Source of the DNA: Euprymna scolopes
Lineage: Eukaryota; Mollusca; Cephalopoda; Sepiida; Sepiolidae
Length of the DNA stretch: 32,540 nucleotides
Assembly (NCBI GenBank): GCA_024364805.1
Contig: CM044505.1
Span: 26,377,278 to 26,409,817, forward strand
Direction of reading: 5' to 3'
Part shown: positions 18,803-29,202 of the stretch, piece after piece
Layout of the letters: every line of letters begins with the position of its first letter
Numbering within the stretch: position 1 is the stretch's first letter
Translations under genes and position numbers: made by a program
Notes under the pieces: generated by a model
The model's input: only the letters and a program-made list of their open reading frames with translations
Told to the model about the DNA's origin: nothing
The model's database searches: none

Positions 18803-19217
18803 AAGACCTGCTTCGCAAGATTTCCATCTACGGTATTACTGGAAATGTTTTCTCAATCATTAAATCATTTCCCTCTGATAGGTTCATAAGAGTAGTGGTT
18901 GATGGGCAGAAATCAGAGGCCCACAGTATTAATGCTGGGGTCCCTCAGGGGTCCATCCTGGGCCCAACTCTCTTTCTGATCTATATCAATGATCCCCCCA
19001 AAACACATACTTAAATCATTCGCTGACATCTATGCTGATGACACGACCATCTATGGCAACACATCAAAGGCCGTAAATGACAATGTTCTCTCTAATTCTC
19101 TCTCCACGGATCTTGAGTACAATGGGTGAAGAGGTGGCTGGTCATTTTAATTAATCCAAAACCAAGCGTCTATCTTTACATCATCAACGCTCTGCTTCCC
19201 ATCTGGCATCAATTGAA

Positions 19218-19442
19218 ATGGATGGCTCTCGTCTTGGCGAGGCTTCATGTTTTGACAAGCTCCTTGGTTTGACCTTTACTTCTGATCTGAAATGGAACAT
19301 GTACATCAAGTATGTTGCCCGGACCTCTGAGAAAATGGCGGGATCCTTCTACCGCTCCAAAAGATATCTCACTACTGATGCAATTCTCTATCTGTATAAA
19401 AGCCAAGTACGTGCAAAGATTGAGTACTGCTGCCACATCTGA
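19218..19442 (+). pseudogene. LINE copy D C-terminal fragment
   Basis: MDGSRLGEASCFDKLLGLTF to KSQVRAKIEYCCHI matches copies A and C. The family continues with WAGA here, but this copy has a TGA in place of the Trp codon (19441-19443). Later pieces (FYRYFHGRYSSELESL, around 19578-19625) are still readable. Confidence 0.82.
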
Positions 19443-19932
19443 GCTGGAGCTTCTAAAAACAGCCTATCCTGCCTTGAAAAAGTACAAAATAGACTTCGTG
19501 GTTAAGTAGGGGATGCCCTTTTCTCTTCCCTGCAACCTCTCTCCCACAGAAGAGACGTTGCGAGCCTGTCTTTGTTTTATCGTTATTTCCATGGCAGGTA
19601 TTCGTCTGAGCTCGAATCCCTCTACCCCCTCGCCAATCGTTCACGAGAAACACCCGTCTGGCTGAAACTACTGTCAATAATTTTCCCCACTGTTTATGTG
19701 TGCCTAAATCCAAACGTAGATTCCATGAGCAAAGCTTCTTTCTTAGAACTGCACGCCTGTGGAACTCTCTGCCGTTTGCCTGTTTCTCACCTGACTACAA
19801 CTTGGACGTCTTCAAGTCCAACGTAAACAAACTCATGACAAACCGCACCCTTAAGTAAGACACTCTATCAAAACCCCTAATACTAATGATTACTACAATA
19901 CTATCTCATTGATTACTGTACACGCAATAACC

Positions 19933-19965
19933 CTTATCCCTGAATGGCCTTCGGGCCTTGATAAG
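19933..19965 (+). other. Conserved 3'-UTR hairpin of the LINE family (copy D)
   Basis: The outer stem CTTATC/GATAAG encloses an inner GGCC-TTCG-GGCC hairpin, a C(UUCG)G-type tetraloop that is unusually stable in RNA. Equivalent structures lie at 1702-1734 (copy A, one outer mismatch) and 15579-15611 (copy C, minus strand). LINE RTs often recognise a 3'-terminal RNA stem, so this is a candidate recognition signal. Confidence 0.65.
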
Positions 19966-19988
19966 TGGTGCCCCCCATTTCAAAAAAT

Positions 19989-20852
19989 AAAGTTCATAGG
20001 AAAATATATGTGATTATCTGGTGTTCATGTATTTTTGTTCGTGTCGATATAATTCTCGCTGCAGCTTGTGTGTGTGTGGAGTTAACGCATATGATAAACA
20101 GTTCAAACAAACAATAACAATTTACAAACATGAAAACATAACATCTGGCCAAACAGGGAAATATACCCTTGTTCATCTCTTGTTGTAATATTTTCATTTT
20201 ATTTACAGATGTTCCCCGTTTAGAAATTGCAAGCTTTCATTGTTCTACGTTTTTGTAATCTTCTGTTCTGAGAGCTTCGCTGGGGTGAAGAAACCATTAC
20301 AACCGGCTGCCATTTCCTCGGTCGCTAGCTGACTCCTTTCGTCTGTTCGACTTCACTCTCTAACCTAAATTTAATCTCCGTCCGATACTGACTAAACAGT
20401 TTACGTGTATATATAAACAAATATATTTTTTATAACTTCGTCATCACTTTAATCCTGTAACGTAATTCATTCGTTATCACTATTATGCAATTAAATGGTC
20501 TAGTAAACATCAATAAATATAATAAACAAGCAAGAATTCGTCACTGTCAACTTCGTCACTCAAAACTTTCTCTTTCAACTTCCTGTACGCGTTTTTTCTT
20601 CACCTCTGCTCACAGGCATTTTATTAAAACCATGACTCCATTCTATTTTCATATGTGTGCAGTGGGCGGTGTGATATCGTGCAATTCCACGGGACTACAC
20701 CTTATAAGCCACGGCCGCTATCTTTTTCCCTTAGGTAAGTCGTATAGTCACATAATGCAATCGTGGACGCTTTCTACTTTGCTTATTACATTCATCTCTA
20801 CACTATATCAGCGAAAATTTCTAATTGGTTGTTCATGTTGAAAACTGCATCT

Positions 20853-20853
<1 letters not shown>
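19989..20853. other. AT-rich DNA with weak gene-edge signals
   Basis: A somewhat GC-richer patch at about 20270-20400 contains, on the minus strand, GAGGAAATGGCAGCC (start codon at 20313), a good start context, but the frame stops after 22 codons. On the plus strand TTAGGTAAGT (20731-20740) matches the splice donor consensus inside an anonymous 118-codon frame (20485-20841). Neither makes a supported gene. Confidence 0.4.
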
Positions 20854-20885
<32 letters not shown>

Positions 20886-21081
20886 NNNNNNNNNNNNNNN
20901 NNNNNNNNNNNNNNNNNNNNNNNNNNNNNNNNNNNNNNNNNNNNNNNNNNNNNNNNNNNNNNNNNNNNNNNNNNNNNNNNNNNNNNNNNNNNNNNNNNNN
21001 NNNNNNNNNNNNNNNNNNNNNNNNNNNNNNNNNNNNNNNNNNNNNNNNNNNNNNNNNNNNNNNNNNNNNNNNNNNNNNNNN
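20854..21081. repeat. (AT)n microsatellite running into an assembly gap
   Basis: The AT dinucleotide run (20854-20885) is interrupted by 196 undetermined bases (20886-21081). The right edge resumes in unique sequence. The gap probably reflects failure to assemble through a long AT repeat, so its stated length may be arbitrary. All frames across it are meaningless. Confidence 0.95.
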
Positions 21082-22488
21082 ATTCAACTTCGACACAATC
21101 ACAATAATCGCCCATAATACGGTTACAGCGTTTTACGAAAACAAAAAATATGACATTTCAGATAGACTCGTGATTTTCATTCTAAATAAGGATTTGTCAA
21201 ATTTATATTTACACAATACTATGAATACGAGATTGATGAAAGATATGATTAGATCAAAGAATTCCTAGCTAATAGCCTTTCATATCTTCATGTATTTTTC
21301 ATGGAAGAATTGACATTTGAAGTTATGAATTTCCATGAAAAATATGCCTATGTTATAGGGAATCACAACAAAAAATGTTTTCATCTTGAACAATACTTTG
21401 CTCCAAATGTAAAAAAATGATTTACTTGTGTATTTCAAGATAGTAAGACTCTAATAAGGAGTCTAGCAGAGCATTCCTAATAAAACCGGGCATATGTGCC
21501 GTAATGTGTGCAAACAGGAGTTTGGATGGCTGTTCGTTTTTCCCCAAAACAAAAAAAAGCAATCAAGAACGAACAGACTTATATCTGTTCGTTCTTGATT
21601 GTTTTGCTTAGTACATTAAAAGAAACATGCTATCAATTACTTTCAACTCAAATCGTTTACACCTCTGATGTTGAAAGTAGTACTAAAGCCGTAACTGTCC
21701 TTTAAGTTGTAGCTAAGCCTTTATCTCATTCGTGAATGTCACATAATTCAAATGAAGCCAGCGAAGCTATTGAGAACACACATACGGTAAGAAAAGAAGG
21801 ACAGAAATGGCTAATCAATGACGGTCACAAGAACAGAGAAAATATTTGAAGTAGAGGCAAAGTTAATCTGTACACTGCCTTCTTATAAACAGTAATATAC
21901 TAAAAATATGAGAAAAATATAACAAAATTATAACAAAAAATAACAAAAACAATTCTAAAAAGAAAAATATGACAGAAAACATTAGGGAGGATTAAGAACA
22001 AACGCAGCAAAATGACATATGACAATGATGAAATTTTTAAGCGACAGAGGCAATTTATAAACAGTAATACATGGATTACTTAACGGACACTCATTTAATA
22101 GAGAAAGGTGAAAAAGACACAATAAAAGCAAGTAAGCGTATTTCTCGTCAATTTTTGAAGAACGGCTAGAATTACAGTTTTTATAATTTTCACATTAATT
22201 TCATCAAATCAAGTGTAGAACCACTACCAAATATTATATTGAAATCCGTAAACATTATACTTTTAACTGGTAATAAATCGCTATTAAATACGCAATGACC
22301 ATTTTACAGAATGAACGGAACAATCGCCAAATAAATTGCTTAATTAGTCTTTAAAGTATTAGATGCAACATTTGCTACAGAGAATATTAAATACAATTGC
22401 ATCTCAACTTTTAAGCTGCATACCAATCAATAAGCTTTACTTTCAAACCAATTATCACCTTACAGTGGAAAATAGTGAAGTAATTTAA
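21082..22488. other. AT-rich DNA with two inverted repeats
   Basis: No gene or element family was recognised. It holds a 14-bp inverted repeat (21293-21306 with 21331-21344) and the perfect 18-bp hairpin listed separately. Confidence 0.5.
21560..21601. repeat. Perfect 18-bp inverted repeat with 6-base loop
   Basis: CAATCAAGAACGAACAGA (21560-21577) is followed by CTTATA and its exact reverse complement (21584-21601). The stem is too short for a canonical microRNA precursor. It could be a recent template-switch palindrome or the centre of a foldback element; no longer inverted arms were seen around it. Confidence 0.85.
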
Positions 22489-22745
22489 TCTATATATCTA
22501 TAAAAGTGTAAGTGTGTATCTATGTGTCTGTCTGTGTACAATTCCCTACGCAATAACTCTGTCAATTCCAAGCCTACGGACTCGAAATTTGATATACAGT
22601 GTACTGAGATTTGGGATCATCTTTGTAATCCGTTTTCGGCCAGACATTTGGCTGTTAAGGAGTACAAAATTGACGATTTAACCTTTGAAAACTCTACCAA
22701 ACTCATCCGCCAAGTTGGGTATAAACAATTGAAATTTTAGATATA
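22489..22745 (+). mobile_element. Helitron/Helentron-like 5' terminal segment
   Basis: Begins TCTATATATCTATAAAAG, followed by a GT/CTGT-rich stretch (GTGTCTGTCTGTGTAC) and then a moderately complex segment. This start resembles the TCTATATATATAAAA-type 5' ends of Helitron-like elements seen in many invertebrates. No matching CTAG/hairpin end was found downstream before the satellite array. The 72-codon frame 22522-22740 lies in it and has no recognised domain. The family assignment is from memory of the end motif only. Confidence 0.35.
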
Positions 22746-22869
22746 GGTTTCTTTAATATGCATTTTACTTAATAACTTGAGTTGAGCCTAAAACAATAAA
22801 TGTTAAGTGCTCATAATACAGTCAAAATTTTAAAAAAATACCTCTGCGGTTTCTACTAAATTACTCAGA

Positions 22870-25800
22870 AAATTAGTTATTTAAAGACAGTTTAAAAATT
22901 AGTTATTAAACACAGTGTAAAAATAGTTATTAAAAACAGTGTTACAATTAGTTATTGAAAAACAGTGTAAAAATTAGTCATTTAAAACAGTGTATTAATT
23001 AGTTATTTGAAAAATGAGTCAAAATTAGTTATTTAAAGACAGATTAAATATTAGTTATTTAAAAACATTGTAAAATATGCTATTTAAAGATAGTGTAAAA
23101 TTACTTATTTGAAAACAGTGTAAAAATCAGTTATTTGCAAACACTGTAAAATTAGTTATTTGGAAACAATGTAAAAAGTAGTAATTTGCAAACACTATAA
23201 AAATTAGTTATTTGGAAACAATGTAAAAAGTAGTTATTTTCAAACACTGTAAAATAAGTTATTTGGAAACAATGTAAAAAGTAGTTATTTGCAAACACTG
23301 TAAAAATTAGTTACATAAAACAGTGTAAAAAGAGTTATTTAAAAACAGTGTAAAAATTAGTTATTTGAAAACAGTTTAAACATTAATTATTTGGAAACAG
23401 TGTAAAAATTAGTTATTTAAAGACAGTGTAAAACGTAGTTATATAAGAACAGTGTATAAATTAGTTATGTATAAACAGTGTAAATATTAGTTATTTGAAA
23501 ACAGTGTAAACATTTAGTTATTTAAAGACTGTGTAAAAATAGTTATTTAAAACAGTATAAAATTTTAGTTATTTAAAATACTGTAAAAATTAGTTATTTA
23601 AAAAGTGTTTAAATTAGTTATTTAAAACAGTGTAAAAATAAGTTATTTAGAAACAGTATAAAAATTAGTTATTTAAAAACGTGGAAAATTAGTTATTTAA
23701 AACAGTGTAAAATGTAATTATTTTAAAACAGTGTAAAAATTAGTTATTTCAAAACAGTGTAAAAAGTAGTTATCTAAAACAGTGACAATTTAGTTATTTA
23801 AAACAGCGTAAACATTAGTTATTTAAAACAGTGAAAAATTAAGTTATTTAAAAACAGTGTACAATTTAGTTATTTAAAACCGTGTAAAATTAAGTTATTT
23901 CAACACAGCGAAAAATGTTGTCATTTCAAAACAGGGTAAGAATTACTTATTAGAAGCAGTGTAAAAATTAGTTATTTAAAAAAGTGTAAAAATTAATTAT
24001 TTAAAAAAGTGTAAAAATTAGTTATGTAAAACAGTGTGATAATTAGTTATTTAAAGACAGTTAAAAATTAGTTATTTGAAAACAGTGTAAATATTATTAT
24101 TTAAAACAGTGTAAAATTTAGTTATATTCCAAACAGTGTAAAAATTAGTTATTTAAATGTAGTGTAAAAATTAGTTATTTGAAAACAGTGAAAAATTAGT
24201 TATTTAAAATCAGGGTAAAATTAGTTATTTAAGAACAGTGTAAATATAAGTAATTTAAAAACAGTGTAAAATTTAGTTATATTCAAAACAGTGTAAAAAT
24301 AGTTATTTAAAGTCATTGTAAAACTTAGTTGTTTGAAAACAGTGTGTAAATTAGTTATTTAAAATCAGTGTAAAATGTGATATTTAAAAACAGTGTAAAT
24401 ATTAGTTATTTGAAACAGTGTTAACAATATAGTTATTTAAAAACAGTGTAAAAATTAGTTATTTAAAACAGTGTAACATTAGTTATTTAAAACAGTGTAA
24501 AAATAAGTAATTTAAAATTAGTGTAAAAATTAGTTATTTAAAAAAGTGTAAATATTAGTTATATAAAACAGTGTAAAATTAGTTAATTAAAACAGTGTAA
24601 AAATTTAGTTATTTGAAGACAGTGTAAAAATTAGTTATTTAAAAACGGTGTAAAAATTAGTTATTTGGAAACAGTGTAAAAATTAGTTATTTGCAAATAC
24701 TGTAAAATTAATTATATAAAACGGTGGTAAAAGAGATATTTAAAAAAAGTGTAAATATTAGTTATTGTAAAACAGATTTAAAAATAATTATTTGGAAACA
24801 GTGAAATATTAGTTATTTAAAGACAGTGTAAAACATAGTTATATGAGAACAGGGTATGAATTAGTTATTTAACAACATTGTAAAAATTAGTTATTTGGAA
24901 ATAGTGTAAAAATTTAGTTATTTAAAGACTGTGTAAAAATTAGTTATTTAAAACAGTGTAAAAATTTGTTATTTAAAACGGTCTAAAATTTAGTTATTTA
25001 AAACAGTGTAAAATTTAGTTATTTAAAACAGTGACAAATTGTTGTCATTTGAACACAGTGTAAACATTACTTATTAAAAAAGTGTAAAATTAGTTATTTA
25101 AAAAAGTGTACAAATTAGTTATGTAAAACAGTGGTAAAATAAATTATTTAAAAAAGTGTAAAAATGAGTTATTTGAAAACAGTGTAAAAATTATTATTTA
25201 AACAATGTAACAATTGAGTTATATTCAAATCAGTGTAAATATTAGTTATGTAAAGGTAGTGCACGAAATAGTTATATAAAACAGTGTAAACAGAGTTATT
25301 TAAAATAAGTGTAACAATTAGTTATTTAAAACAGTATAAAATTTAGTTATATTCAAAACAGTGTAAAATTAGTTATTTAAAGGAATTATAAAAATTAGTT
25401 GCTTGAAAACAGTGTAAAAATTAGTTATTTAAAATCAGTGTAAAATCAGTTATTTAAACACTGTGTAAATATTTGTTATTTTTTACAGTGTTACAATGTA
25501 GTTATTTGACAACAGTGTAAAAATTTAGTTATTTAAAGACTGTTCAAAAATTAGTTATTTTAAAGAGTGTAAAAATTAGTTATTTAAAACAGTCTAAAAT
25601 GTAGTTATATAAAACAGTGTAAAAATTTAGTTATTTAAAAACAGTGCAAAAATTAGTTATTTAAAAACAGTGAAAAAATATTGTCATTTTAAAACAGTGT
25701 AAGAATTACTTATTAGAAAACAGTGTAACAATGAGTTATTTAAAAATGCACAAATTAGTTATGCAAAACAGTGTAAAAATTAATTATTTAAAAAAAAGTG

Positions 25801-28800
25801 TAAAAATTAGTTATTTGAAAACAGTGTTCAAATTAGTTCTTTACAGACAGTTTAAAAATTAGTTATTTGAAAACAGTGTAAAAATTAGTTATTTAAAACT
25901 GTGTAAAGATGTGGTTATATTCAAAACAGTGTAAAAATTAGTTATTTAAAGGTAGTGTAAAAATTGTTTTTTGAAACCAGTGTAAAAAGAGTTATTTAAA
26001 ATCAGAGTAAAATTTTTATTTAAAAACAGTGTAAATATTAGTTATTTAAAAACAGTGGAAACATTACTTATTTATAGGCATTGTAAGAATTAGTTGTTTG
26101 AAAACAGTGTGAAAATTAGTTATTTAAAATCAGTGTAAAATTAGTTATTTCAAACAGTGTAAAAATTTAATTATATTCAAAACAGTGTAAAAATTAGTTT
26201 TTTAAAGATAGGTACAAATTAGTTATTTGAAAACAGTGTAAAATTAGTTATTTAAAAACAGTGTAAATATAAGTTAATTCAAACAGTGTTCCAATGTAGT
26301 TATTTAAAGGCGGTTTTAAAAATTAGTTATTTAAAACAGAGTAAAAATTAGTTATTAAAAAAAGTGTAAAAATTAGGTTTCAAAAACAGTGTAAGCATTA
26401 GTTATGTAAACAGTGTAAACTTAGTTATTTAAAAATAGTGTAAAATTAAGTTATTTGAAAACAGTGTTAAAATTAATTATTTAAGTTTAAGAATTAGTTA
26501 CTGTTAAAATTTAGTAATTTAAAGACAGTGAAAATATGAGTTATATAAAAAAATATTTAAAAACAGTGTAAATATTAGTTATTTAAAAACTGTTTAAAAT
26601 TTAGTTATATTTAAAACAGTGTAAAATTAGTTTTTTTAAGGCATTGTAATAATTAGTTATTTAAAATCAGTGTAAAATTAGTTATTTAAAAGCAGTGTAA
26701 ACATTAGTTATTTAAAAACAGTGTAAAAATTAGTTATTCAAATACAGTGTAAATATTAGTTATTTAAAAAGTGTAAAAATTAGTTATTAAAAAAAGTGTA
26801 AAAATTAGGTTTTAAAAACAGTGTAAGCATTAGTTATGTAAAACAGTGTAAAATTAGTTAGTAAATTAAAAACAGTGTAAAAATTTAGTTGTTTGAAGAC
26901 AGTGTAAAATTAGTTATTTAAAAACGGTGTAAAAATTAGTTATTTGGAAATAGTCTAAAAATTCGTTATTTGCAAACACTTCAAAAATTAATTATATAAA
27001 ACAGTGTAAAAATTAGTTATTAAAAAACACTGTAAAAATTAGTTATTTGCAAACAGATTTAAAAATAATTGTTTGGAAACAGTGTAAAAATTAGTTATTT
27101 AAAGACAGTGTAAAACGTAGTTATATAAGAACAGTATACAAATTAGTTATAGAAAAACAGTGTAAATATTAGTTTTTTGAAAACAGTGAAAGAATTTAGT
27201 TATTTAAAGAGAGTGTAAAACGTAGTTATATAAGAACAGTGTATAAATTAGTTATTTAAAAACAGTGTAAAAATTAATTATTTAAAAAAAGTGTAAAAAT
27301 TAGTTATGAAAACAGTGTAAAAATTAGTTATTTAAAGACAGTTAAAAATTAGTTATTTGTAAACATTGTAAAAATTTCTTATTTAAAAACAGTAACAAAT
27401 TTAGTTATATTCAAAACTGTGTAAAAATTGAGTTATATAAATTTTGTGTAAAAATTAGTTATTTGAATACAGTGTAACAATTAAATTATTAAAAAAATAA
27501 AATTATTAACAACAGTCTAAAAATAGTTATTTGAAAACAGTGTCAAAACTAGTTATTTTAAAACAGTGAAAAATTTAGTTATATTCACAACAGTGTACAA
27601 ATTAGTTATTAAAGTCAGTTTGAAAATTAGTTATTTAAAATCAGTGTAAAATTAGTTATTTAAAAACAGTGTAAATATTAGTTAGTTTAAACAGTGTTCA
27701 AGTGTATTTATTTAAGGACAGGTTGAAAATGAGATTTTAAAAACAGTGTAAAAATTAGTTGTTTAAAAGACTGTACATATTAGTTATGTAAAACAGTGTA
27801 AAATTAGTCAATTAAAAGAGTGTAAAAATTTAGTTATTTGAAGACAGTGTTAAAATTAGTTATTTAAAAACATAGTAAAAATTAGTTATTTGCAAACACT
27901 GTAAAAATTAATTATATAAAACAGTGTAAAAAGAGTTATTTTAAAACAGCGGAAAAATTAGTTATTTGAAAACAGTGTTAAAATTAATTATTTGGAAACA
28001 GTGTAAAATTAGTTTTTAAAGACAGTGTAAAATTTAGTTATATAAGAACAGGGTATAAATTAGTTATTAAAACAGTGTAAATAGTTATTTGAGAACAGTG
28101 TAAAAATTTAGTTATTTAAAGACTGTGTAAAAATTAGTTATTTAAAACAGTGTAAAAATGAGTTATTTACAACAGTGTAAAATTTAGTTATTTAAAACAG
28201 TGTACAATTTAGTTATATAAAACATTGTAAAATTAGTTATTTAAAACAGTGAAAAAACGTTGTCATTTGAAAACAGTGTAAGAGTTACGTATTAGAAAAA
28301 AGTGTAAAAATAAGTTTTTTTTAAAAAGTGTACAAATTAGTTATGTAAAACAGTGTAACAATTAATTATTTAAAAAAAGTGTAAAAATTAATTATTTTAA
28401 AAAAGTATAAAAATTAGTTATTTTAAAACAGTGTAAAAATTAGTTATTTACAGACAGTTTAAAAATAGTTATTTAAAACAGTGTAAAAATTTAGTTATAT
28501 TCAAAACAGTGTAAAATTAGTTATTTAAAGGTAGGGTAAAAATTAGTTATTTAAAAACAGTGTAAAAATTAGTTATTTAAAATCAGTGTAAAATTAGTTA
28601 TTTGAAAACAGTGTTAATATTAGTTGTTTCAATCAGTGTACAGATGTTGTTATTTAAAGGCATTGTAAAAATAAGTTATTTAAAAAAGTGTAAACATTAT
28701 TTTTTTAAAAACAATGGAAAATTAGTTACTTAAAAACAGTGTAAAAATTATTCATGTAAAACAGTGTAAAATTAGTTATTAAAAATAGTGTAGAATTTAG

Positions 28801-29202
28801 TTATTGGAAAACAGTGTAAACATTAATTATTTAAGGTTAAGAATTAGTTAGTAGAAAACAGTGTTAAAATGTAGTTACTTAAAGACAGTGAAAAAATGAG
28901 TTATATAAAAAAGTATTAGAATTTGTTATTTAAAACAGTGTAACTATTAGTTTTTTGAAAACACTCTTAAAATTTAGTTATTTAAAGACTGTGTAACAAT
29001 TAGTTATTTAAAACCGTGAAAAAATTAGTTATTTAAAAGCAGTTAAAAACTAGTTATTTAAAGACAGTTTAAAAATTAGTTTTTGAAAACAGTGTAAAAA
29101 CTAGTCATTTAAAAGAGGGTAACAATTAGTTATTTAAAGACAGTTTACAATTGTTATTTAGAGACAGTTAAAATTAGTGATTTAAAGTCAGTATAAAAAT
29201 GT
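22870..29202 (+). repeat. 6.3-kb satellite array, ~26-bp unit, about 250 copies
   Basis: Units of about 22-27 bases repeat head to tail without interruption. Each carries a TTAGTTATTT block, a short A-run, then CAGTGT and a second A-run. G and C occur almost only in the AGTT and CAGTG positions, so the array is over 80% A+T with a strong strand bias (C nearly confined to one position per unit). Units vary by A-run length and point changes. Recurrent variants (TATATTCAAAACAG, TTGCAAACACTG, GTTGTCATTT, ATATAAGAACAG) reappear in similar local order at several places, which suggests higher-order repetition. There is no coding capacity, since TAA and TAG occur in most units. No foreign element interrupts it. 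Confidence 0.95.

Larger units (their letters stand above)
18550..19988 (+). mobile_element. LINE copy D: 5'-truncated copy of the A/C family
   Basis: It begins inside the RT fingers (SSPSQYRHISLLSVISKLLE) and runs through the RT, C-terminal region and 3' UTR to an A-rich end. By eye it is close to copies A and C. A deletion of about 27 bases near 18800 removes the SKAFDKVWH part of motif A, and a stop lies just there. The catalytic YADD survives (19031-19042) but in a shifted frame after a C/A-run change near 18993-19005. The segment around 19110-19160 is also shortened relative to C. The 3' UTR holds the conserved hairpin (19933-19965). Confidence 0.88.

Noticed and set aside
20245-20313. 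Minus-strand ATGGCAGCC in a good start context, possible YY1-type promoter
   Set aside because: The frame stops after 22 codons and no donor consensus or TATA box is placed to support it.
20485-20841. 118-codon plus-strand frame with a consensus splice donor inside (20735)
   Set aside because: One donor motif is weak evidence; the frame resembles nothing and runs into the AT repeat.
21560-21601. microRNA precursor
   Set aside because: The 18-bp stem is shorter than a microRNA hairpin, with a 6-base loop and no mature-length duplex.
22870-29202. CRISPR-like array (regular short repeats)
   Set aside because: Units are contiguous with no unique spacers and the DNA is eukaryotic; it is a satellite.
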